DNA of 64,000 nt from Alisma plantago-aquatica (Eukaryota; Streptophyta; Magnoliopsida; Alismatales; Alismataceae): NCBI GenBank assembly GCA_963693085.1, contig OY856409.1, forward strand, positions 525,101,303-525,165,302, read 5' to 3'. Shown here piece after piece: positions 55,738 through 64,000 of this stretch. Positions within the stretch are counted from its first letter, which is position 1. The number at the start of each line of letters is the position of its first letter. Position numbers and translations under genes: made by a program. The notes under the pieces are model-generated. The model saw only the letters and a program-made list of their open reading frames with translations. It searched no databases and was not told the origin of the DNA.

Positions 55738-58035
55738 ATAGTTATTTTAAGAGTTAAAAGTGCTTTGGTAAGGTTTGGATGGTGATTGATGTTTATATCA
55801 TGATTTAGATCCCTATATTTAATGTCCTTTGAGGAATTTAGTTGGCAAGTCAAATAGCTGAGTTTTGTCAACAAATTTGAGTATGATGTAGCTTGAGTGA
55901 TTATATAGCTATGGTTAAAATTTGATGGAAATTGGAGGACCCTATAGGAAGTAATTTAAGTTTTAATATGATGAAATAATGTGCATTATTGGTGTTTTAT
56001 GGACCAATGTTTATATTCCTGCCCTAGGTTGGCCGTGTCATGCACCCCTTTTTAAGTGGTGGGTTGCGTGACCTCTTGTGAACCAAAAATACTTGATTGT
56101 GTGGTTGCAGGTTGTCCTAAGAGGAGCCACAGATGGCTTTGAGTGGCAGGTGATCTAGAACCCTAGGATGCTAGATCGAGGGTCACCTAGTCATCTCTAA
56201 CCTTGCAGTTAGAACAAGACATGGGGAGTAGTTGTTTCGATGGTCCTCCCTTTCACCACTTGTAGAGATCGTGGAAATGAGGGTAAGAAGGAATCGAGTA
56301 TTTCAAATCATCCATTCATTACCAACTGTTCGAACCCTTTGTCAGAGAAAATAACCAACTGAGTAGGGAGAACTAGCTCCCAACTTCCTATACTTCTCCA
56401 CTACTATTCACAAGCAGTGCGAGGAGGAATGGAACCAAGCTCTAATAGAGATCATAGAAAGATAAGGAAGGGAAAATGAAGCTTGTCTATGGTGGAGTTG
56501 AGTCCCACTCTTTTGTGCCCAGCTCCTATGGCTACCATGGAAGATGAAACTGAGTTTGTCGGAGATGATGACTAAGCTTGGGAATGGGTTTCAAAGATCC
56601 CTCAGTGCATAGTGAGTGCACAGATGAGTTCCTAAAGGTAGTTCCGACCTTGCAAACTCCCCATCTTTTAGTATCGGTGCAACAATTGGTTTTCCCCTTT
56701 TCACTTGGCCACAGTAGTGGTCCTCAATGGAGAGCTCATTTGGATCGCAAATGGGAGCCTCCAGAGGAAATCCACGAGACCAGTGGTGTAGCTTCTAACC
56801 CAGCGAAGTCCATGGCAGTGTTTTCTTGTGGCAAGGAGGCTTGAGGAACATAGGATTCCTCACCGTCCTTCCTACCCACAATGGCGACGACAAGGGATAG
56901 AGAACCACAATGAATGGGGGAAGAGAGAGTGTGAGTAAGGAAACATAGAAAGAAGCGAACCAGTCCAGGAGACGACCGGTCCAACACGAGCCGACCAAAT
57001 CCCAACACAAATTGCTGGCTCAACCAAGCAAAGGATTTGCGTCCTCTTAGAGGACACGTGGCGGCCTTCATTTCTCTAAAAAAATATATATCTTAGAAAA
57101 TGCTTTGATCTTAGATAAATCACATTAAATAGCATGTTCATCAGAAAAATATAAATAAGGTACCAAAATGTTCAAAAAAATGATTAGAACAACATGAAAC
57201 AATCATATCAAGATTTTAATCAGTGATATCATGTAAGTTGTGAAAATGCTTATTTTATGAATAATAAATATCAAACGATGGTCTAAAATAGTGATAAAGT
57301 GAATCCATAATCATGTTTATAATGCATCTGATGTCAGTGATTGTAATATTGGTGCACAAAATCTCATAATTTGCTTAATGTGGCTAATTAGGGCTAATAA
57401 CCCTGATTAATGTGCAATAAATACAAATATGCTCAAGAAACCTTGTAAATTACAAAGTAACTTCATATTAGTGTATGTAACCTCATATTTAATTATGAGA
57501 TCATAATTATGGATATAAATAATGTTACATGTTAAATGATCCTAAAATGTTGAGAAAACCCTAAAGCTAGATTAATGCATGTATCCTAGGGTTAATATGT
57601 GCATATAATTTTATGCAACATAATATTCAAATATATCTATACTAATCTGGAACATAACTAGAAATTGACATTAGTAAAATAATTCCAAGACAAGAATACA
57701 AGTAAAGATAAGATAAGAAGATCTATAATAATGAACGTAAACCCTAATGAGTCAACTAGGGTTAAGATGATGAGAACCTAATGGTGATGTGTGACCTTGT
57801 CTTTATTAGTTTTAATAAGGATATAGTTGACATCAGGAATGTGGTTTAGGTTATCTGTGATCAAGGTACACCATTACCTCTTACTTGGCTTATTATACAA
57901 TATGCTTGTATTATACACATAGTAAATACTTGGCATATGATATTGGACGAGATGATTGTTCTTGTATGCTATCTTACTTTATTTTACTTACTTATGCCTA
58001 TGAACTCATGAAACATAATATATCTATTCCATTAT
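55738..58035. other. non-coding DNA right of gypsy B
   Basis: No CACTA text resumes here, so the left and right flanks of gypsy B do not match. A GC-richer part (56130-57065) has short frames on both strands that resemble nothing I know. The rest is AT-rich. Confidence 0.5.
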
Positions 58036-58190
58036 ATAAAGCACTATATCTCTTTGATAAGCATAGTGCTAGTGAGTGATCTATCTCTTTGATAAGCAGA
58101 TCGGATGTACAATGATCTATATCTTTGGTAAGCAGATCATAAGGCTTGAATGCATCTATCCATTGGTAGGCAGATGCACAAGCATATAAT
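58036..58190. repeat. degenerate tandem repeat TATCTCTTTGATAAGCAGATC
   Basis: About four copies of ATCT.T.TCTTTGATAAGCAGA type occur, at about 45-55 bp spacing, the last ones more diverged (TCCATTGGTAGGCAGATG). Confidence 0.65.
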
Positions 58191-58404
58191 GGAACGTGTG
58201 CTTAAAACACGTATTCTCTTTTGTTAATGAATATATCTTTGTTCAAGTATGCTTTTATCATATATTTGTTTACTGCTGCCAAGTATTAGTTTTATCTTAT
58301 TGCCAATCTTAGTAATGAGAGGTACATAAAAGGACACATAGGCATAATCAGTACAATATTCTTGAATTTTGTGCTTACATGTAACACGTGTAATCTTCTA
58401 TTTA

Positions 58405-58777
58405 GGTTGTGGACATGTGTTGTTGAAGAACCAGGATAGTTGAGAGTTGTGTGGCGAGCGGATGTATAGGTGGACCTATTGTCTTAAGATCCTGCTGTTT
58501 AGTAGTAGTACATGTATATGCAAAAGTTTGTTGTTCAATATGTAATATCAAATGTTGTAACAATTCATATTGTAATTATATGTTGAATGGTGAACATGTA
58601 TTGTATGATTTTATTATTGTTCATGTGTATGTGCTACTATTGTTTCCTTCTGACTTCCTATGATTTTCTTCTTCTTAGCCTAGTGTGGAGTGTTTAAATG
58701 GGGATGCTCACTGATGTGGGGTTTCAATTTGGACATCACACATCAGATTAAGTTTTAGAAAATCTGGGGACGTCACA
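58405..58777. mobile_element. partial second copy of the long-TIR element
   Basis: From GTGGACATGTGTTG to GGGGACGTCACA it follows 46001-46368 almost base by base. The left inverted repeat is missing, so this copy is broken and cannot have moved in this form. Confidence 0.88.
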
Positions 58778-59847
58778 CCTAATCTGGTATATAATCATAT
58801 TCTTGTCTGGGATGTATGGTTATTGTTGGTATGTATGCTCAGAGAGATAATCATATGATGATTGTAATGGCATAATATGTAAACAAAATGACTATTAATA
58901 AAAGGCAAGCTTCCAATTGTTCTATTTTATGCGGTTATGAGATAATGATGTAACACAATAAATGTCTAGAGAATGATATTACTCAATGATGTATATCTTC
59001 AAGTATGTGACTTAAACAATGACATCATACATATGTTAAGAGTGTATACATTCTCATTATGTCCCTAGTCAGATGTTATTAAGGAAGGCAAATAGAAAAC
59101 AATAACTCATAAGACTAGAGTGTGTGTTGGTTGATGATAGAACCTCATTATTCATGATATGTGATATCAAACCAAGAACACATATACATGTTAGAGAATA
59201 GTGTATTGGATAGACCCACCATGAGATTGACACATGGAAACCAATATAATGGAAGTCATAGTCATCTCTCATAGTGATGGTGGTGATTGTGGTTCTTTGA
59301 CCTGAAGTTACTACACTGATCACATGTCGTTCGGTATGCTTTGACATCATCAAACATAATCTTGAATAAGGGTTGCCATAAAGGTGACGATTAGGTGACT
59401 ATGATACATGGGGAATGTCTATGAATGATTTAGATGGGATTTGTACCTCCTATAAGAGTATGATATCGGAGGCCTCTTTATTAGCATGATTGAGGAATGT
59501 ATGCCAACCACATGCAAGTCAATATGTGATATTGAGCGTACATATATCTCACACAGTCTGCTTTGGTTCAAGGAACAAGATTGAATGTTGAAGAAGATGA
59601 CTACTCCATGCCTCGAGTTCAATATGGATATCAGTGACAAAGGAACAATACAAACACTGTAACAACATACACAAATTGTAGGTTTAAGTTGTTCTCCAAC
59701 TTTCCATTCACTTAGGTAGCACTGATGAGTGACTAGGCACCACTCTTTTCTTGTGATGTCATAAACCAGTTATGGACATTCACTGTCAATGTGACTATAG
59801 GGTCACACACATAAGAATTCACCTAGAAGAGGAGTTTCTACATGAAT
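58778..59847. other. AT-rich non-coding DNA
   Basis: No gene, RNA gene or element terminus recognised. Confidence 0.5.
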
Positions 59848-60690
59848 GGCTTCTTGAATTTAGAATAAAGTTTAAAAGTAGGGAACCCCATTACTTCATT
59901 AGTTCAACTACTCTTAACAGTGTCAAGAAAATCTGTCCTTGAAGTCCAAGCATTAATAAATCTAAAAGGGGTTTTAATCTTCACCCTATCCCCAATACCA
60001 AGAGTCAAGATTTTGTGATCATTGATAGTATTAGAGTGAAGGATACCTTTAAAATCATCAAACTCATTCATGAACTTATCATTATACAACACTCTATCAA
60101 TATAAGAAGTCAAAAATCCCTTGCCACTCTGATGATTATCCCATGAGAAAAGAAACCCATTAAGCCTAAGCTCAAAGATATGACAATTAAGCAAACACTG
60201 ATTGAAGTCTTCCATGGACTTATAAGAAGGGGGGTCCTGACCCATCTTTTCATCCACTTTCCTAACATCATTAAAATCGCCAAGAATAACCTAGGGGGAA
60301 TCAACATACTGATAGATATCTTCAATCTCCCTCCAAATCCTGACCCTATCAGAATCAGGGTTATGTCCATACACAGCAGAAACAAGCAGATCTTTACCAT
60401 CACAAGAAATTCTAGCATGAACAGATTGGTCAGTCTCACGAATTTTATTTACAGTGCAGTTCTACTCCTTCCACAAGAGAACCACTCTTCCCAAAACATG
60501 GGAGTTATGGTTAGAAATCCATTTATACTCAGGAAAAAATTTAGACATAAGTTTACCCATTTTCGCTTCTCTCACTTCAGTTTCATTGAGAATGACAATA
60601 TTAGGCTTAAACTCCAAGATTTTATTCTGGACTGCTGAGGCTTTAAGGTTTAGGCCTCTAACATTCTAGGAAAGAATGTTTATAGACTTA
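59848..60690 (-). pseudogene. LINE B ORF2, endonuclease
   Basis: On the minus strand the frame starts MVKSINILS, then TAG (60668-60666), NVRGLN, LNETEV, YGHNP, a TAG (60293-60291), LGDFND and NDHKI. The TAG codons stand at the same conserved Trp positions as in LINE A (8988 and 9362). Another stop follows after RTDFLDTVKSS near 59904. Confidence 0.88.
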
Positions 60691-62118
60691 ACCATTTGAA
60701 CCTCTTGAAACCAGTACTTCACTGGTTTGGGACACTTAAGAAGCATTGCCTTCTTTGCTATCTAACTTCAGACTATCGAATTTATTAGCAAGCATGTCTT
60801 GATTGACAGTATCTTTGCTAGAAGCCACATGATTTCTTGTATTATCTTTACCCTTCTTCCTTTTGTAACCTTTCTGCACCTCAAACCCATCCTCAACACT
60901 CGCAGTATCAACCACCGGAGGAGTGGACAAATCAACTACCCCTACGACAAGCTGGCCTGCCTCTAAAGAATCAGAATTGAAACTAAGAGAGGAGTCTTCA
61001 AACGAATCATTCAGAACATGAAATTCATCTTCTTCACCACTGGCCTCCACATTAGAGACTTCAGCAGCGAGCAGCTCCCCACCTGAGTTCACTTCTAAAT
61101 CTAGAGTCACAGCTATCTCCTTAGAGGGTAAATACTACTCACCTGCATCCGAGACAATCTGTGTTTCTGTAATCTTATCAGTAGATGAAACACTCTGTTG
61201 CACTACCACAATCTCAGTTGTTTTTAAGGCTTCAGAACGTATGTTCTTTTGGACCCGGATCTTCTTCTTGTTCCTATCAGTCCCGACTGCATTACAGTCA
61301 TTATGCAGAAATAACTTGCAAATAGAGAAAACACTCGGACACCACTCATACTCGAAGTTGATGACATGAGAATTACCTTTGTCGCTTTCAACTTCAAGTT
61401 CAGTCGGAAACTCTGACCCTGTCGGCATAAGGACCTACATTCTCGCATACTCGAGATTCCTTAGCTCAAATGTAGCCTTGTTAGTATGCAACAGGTTGCC
61501 TAGGAACGAGCCTAACCTTGAAAACATATCCATGTCCCAAAGTTCAAGCGGTATATTGTGAATGCGGACCCAAATGGGCATATCAGTAAGCTTAAACTTG
61601 CACAAAGCATCCCCTAGTCTCCATTTCATCAAGACCATTGGCTTGTTCCTGACAAAATAGACTTCGTCGTCGAGAACATTGTGAAGAGCAGTCTCATTAG
61701 AAAACTTGATCAGGAAAAAGCCTTGTCCATGTTTCATAACCTCGATTCTCCCCTTAAGAATCCAGATTTGCGAGAGATACTTTTCAAGAGTGGGAAGGAA
61801 AGGCTTAAAACCAACAATATAGCCTGCAAGACAGTTCTTCCAGCGCTCCGCATTTCTAACGGATTCCTCCTCTGGGTAGATTAGCTTCTGACCTTGAATC
61901 TCAATGTCTATCTTCTTCAATGAAGTATCATAGGACTTAGGTTTCATCAGATCTGCCCAAGACTTAGTAATGGTACTAGGTTTGGCATTAGGATCGAGGA
62001 GAGATTCAGCACTGAGGGAGCTTGAAGAGGAATGCTCGCCCTTCTTCAATGGAGGAGATGGAGCACTACCTTCAGAGCCGCCAGAGTCGCACCGCCAGTC
62101 GCCAGAGCCAGAAGCCAT
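60691..62118 (-). pseudogene. LINE B ORF1, nucleic-acid-binding protein
   Basis: The first 227 codons (62118-61438) are open: a Ser-rich start, then the DUF4283-like domain with AERWKNCLAGYIVGFKPFLP, GRIEVMKHGQGFFLIKF and IPLELWDMDMFSRLGS. After a TAG the knuckle region reads FSICKLFLHNDC, where LINE A has CPICNLFGHNDC, so its first Cys is lost. An acidic tail continues to 60736. As in LINE A, the ORF1 end and ORF2 start overlap in an ATGGTTAA block. Confidence 0.88.
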
Positions 62119-62125
62119 TTGCGTA

Positions 62126-62349
62126 ATATGTCTATGTATATCTTGTTTAGAGGTTATACGTTGTAACTTGATTGATGGTTAAATATGTTGAAATTGATCT
62201 AATTAAAAAGAAATCTAATAGTGTAGTTTCCCAGTGCCATAGATCCATTCAGCGTCAACATTTGCTAAATGGTGAAATGAGTTTAACTCAGAGTGCATAT
62301 TGTTGAATATGTGGGGTGCAAGTTGGAACTCCACCATATATCCTAAAAA
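62126..62349. other. AT-rich non-coding spacer
   Basis: Nothing recognised; this adjoins the 5' end of LINE B. Confidence 0.5.
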
Positions 62350-62492
62350 TAAATGTATCATAGGATTGACTGTAAGTCATACCTAGAATTGTATCATAGG
62401 ATTGACTGTAACTCATGCCTAAGATTGTATCACATGATTGACTATAAGTCATACCAAGAATTGTATCACATGATTGACAGTAAGTCATACCT
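62350..62492. repeat. minisatellite, about 37-bp unit, nearly four copies
   Basis: ATTGTATCATAGGATTGACT followed by GTAAGTCATACCTAGA repeats head to tail. Later copies have CACATGATTGAC in place of CATAGGATTGAC. Confidence 0.9.
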
Positions 62493-62535
62493 GGAAGGGC
62501 ATTGCTATAAGTTGTATCTCAATTTCTCTTGCGTT

Positions 62536-63459
62536 GTGACCTATATACCAAGGTGGGCTAAATATGCACAGTTGGACTAAAATGTCCCTGGAAGCAGATG
62601 ACTCATTATGTGACTGCATGTGTACTCGTGCTAATTGAGGAAGGTGAGGGTGTGTATTCCGGCTCTTCCATTAGACCTTGTATGGAACTGACTTGACTAT
62701 ATATTCGTATAGTGGTCGGTTGGAGTTGGATGGTTCGATGCAAATCCTTAGGGCATAATGAATACATAATTAGCAGTGTAGTATAATTGTATTGGATCAA
62801 ATATGAAAACATTGGTTGAGGCCTTGCTTGATCTTTATACAATGTTGTTGATAGAGAATATAAATGTTCTTCATATTACTTTTTAATAATTAAGATGTTT
62901 CATAACTCATCAATAGTTGTCCTTCTTGTTATTTATACTACTTCTCAGTTGATCTTATCTATGGTAATAATAGAGTTTGCAGAGAGTTATACCTCTCGTT
63001 GGCACTGTGTCTCACTCTATTGGTTAACAACCTTTTTAGGTGGATGAGCATGATGAAGTAGAGATCGTGTAGAGCAGGTTGAGTGGCATCCATAGGAGTA
63101 GTAGCTGATAAGGTTGGAAGTGATGCCGGTTGTCTTTTTTGATAGAGTCCTAGAGTCGTCCCTATACACTCAGGTCTTTGGGGAATGTTTTGTAGGTGTT
63201 TTGCAAACACGTGTTCTCTTTAGGTGCTTTTTGTACATTAGATATGATGGGATCATGTATATATGTTTAGGAACAATGCCTTTGTTATAGGATGACCACA
63301 TGTTTTATGAATGCTTTGAGGCATGAAAGTACTCATGTGTAAAGGTTCTTTCTATGTGGAAGTTTTATGCAAAAAAGCTTTAATTTTTAGTGTTTCTACT
63401 AATAAGTTGTTAATCTCTTTCTGTGATTTTTTTTGTTTTCTTTGACGTGGGGCCTCACA
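62536..63459 (+). repeat. possible 5' LTR of a chromovirus-like gypsy element
   Basis: The right end, GGGGCCTCACA (63449-63459), directly before a primer-like site, is the typical end of such LTRs. The left end is uncertain; TGTGACC at 62536 would give matching TGTGA..TCACA ends. The second LTR is outside the window. Confidence 0.35.
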
Positions 63460-63466
63460 ACTTGGT

Positions 63467-63478
63467 TGGTTTCAGAGC
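63467..63478 (+). other. primer binding site, altered tRNA-Met type
   Basis: TGGTTTCAGAGC differs by one base from TGGTATCAGAGC. It follows the putative LTR end after a TTGGT duplication. Confidence 0.6.
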
Positions 63479-63592
63479 TTTAGGTTCACTCAGTCTACAT
63501 GGACCTAGGACTAGTGTTGTGTATGTTCTAGTGACCTCCAATCTGTATTATGGTCAATTCTACTTATGCAAAAGAAGAAGAAACACTTAAAG

Positions 63593-64000
63593 ATGTCTAG
63601 AGCAAATGAAAAACATGCTTTAGAGAGTAGTGTTGCTACATCAGGTGGTGGTGCAAAAAACCAAACACATGAAGATCGGGTTCTTGAAATCCCCCAGTTT
63701 GACCCAGCCATAATAAAAAACTCTGCCTTTCAATCTCTTTTTGGGCAGTTTATGGCAACGATGACCCATATGGTAGACAGGATGCCTACACCTCAGCCTA
63801 GGGCACTTGTTCCCCATGCTGAGTCTTTGGGTACTGGGTAGACTTTTAAGTGGCTTCACCATGTTGGGGCGGTTGGGTACGCTGGAACAACTGACCCAGA
63901 GGATGGGGATCTGTGGCTGGAAGAACTTGAGAATTCCTTTAAGATCCTAAGTATCCCTTAAGAGGACAAGGTGAAGCATGTGGTGTACCTCCTGAAAGGG
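63593..64000 (+). pseudogene. chromovirus-like gypsy gag, start, cut by the window edge
   Basis: ATG 63593 opens a frame with MSRANEKHALESS, a TAG (63839-63841) and TAA (63958-63960). The text GYAGTTDPEDGDLWLEELEN, then FKILSIP, EDKVKHVVYLLKG, is the conserved N-terminal part of gypsy gag of the Del/Tekay type. The rest lies beyond 64000. Confidence 0.8.

Larger units (their letters stand above)
59848..62125 (-). mobile_element. L1-type LINE 'B', 3' truncated
   Basis: Read on the minus strand it has ORF1 from 62118 and ORF2 from about 60690. Similarity to LINE A stops near 59850 at LYSKFKK, in the text after the endonuclease. The reverse transcriptase and tail are missing. LINEs usually lose the 5' side on insertion, so a later deletion or another insertion removed the 3' part. 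Confidence 0.88.

Noticed and set aside
56578..56844. Open frame of 88 codons in the GC-richer stretch
   Set aside because: No recognised motif, overlapping frames on the other strand are longer, and no gene structure is visible.

Overview
This window is plant nuclear DNA made almost entirely of dead or dying transposable elements; I see no intact cellular gene. The evidence for a large-genome angiosperm is the mix of element types: Athila-type Ty3/gypsy elements primed by tRNA-Asp, Ty1/copia and chromovirus-like elements primed by tRNA-Met, a Cassandra TRIM carrying 5S rRNA sequence, plant L1 LINEs with an ORF1 of the DUF4283/CCHC type, a plant RTE element, a CACTA transposase and a tRNA-derived SINE. 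Every coding region carries stops or frameshifts, so features are given as decayed element parts. The species cannot be named from this.

Layout. 1-7548: non-coding repeats: a small tandem duplication, a solo copia LTR on the minus strand (902-2485), purine-rich and pyrimidine-rich arms facing each other like foldback elements, and a SINE (5461-5652). 7549-36598: a four-level nest. An L1 LINE (7562-36585, 13-bp target duplication) is split by a gag-only copia element (11304-35224, target duplication GATGG). That element is split by an Athila-type gypsy element, 'gypsy A' (16053-32880, two 1891-bp LTRs), whose gag is split by a Cassandra TRIM on the minus strand (18303-19135, two 290-bp LTRs). 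37250-40429: decayed CACTA element with subterminal hairpins and a TNP2-type transposase. 40430-55737: a second Athila-type element, 'gypsy B', with a truncated 5' LTR. It is interrupted by about 1.2 kb of unrelated DNA (43758-44965), a long-TIR element (45843-46368, target duplication CACAT) and a 5'-truncated RTE LINE (46520-47798). 55738-59847: AT-rich DNA with a partial second copy of the long-TIR element. 59848-62125: a second L1 LINE of the first LINE's family, minus strand, truncated at its 3' side. 62350-64000: a minisatellite, then a possible chromovirus-like LTR, primer site and start of gag running off the window.

Three themes stand out. (1) The three unrelated LTR families each carry their own array of short CpG-containing motifs, often in inverted pairs, in LTR and untranslated DNA: ATCGGTCGAGTT in the copia, TGTCGGG/TATCGGG in gypsy A, ACACGACGTGT in gypsy B. 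(2) Gypsy A carries after pol an Athila-type third ORF followed by a degenerate Ulp1/C48 SUMO-protease-like domain whose catalytic Cys-Gly is missing. (3) In-frame stops are strongly biased to TAG, often at conserved Trp or Gln codons, as expected if decay was driven by cytosine methylation. All comparisons were made by eye; no database search was run.
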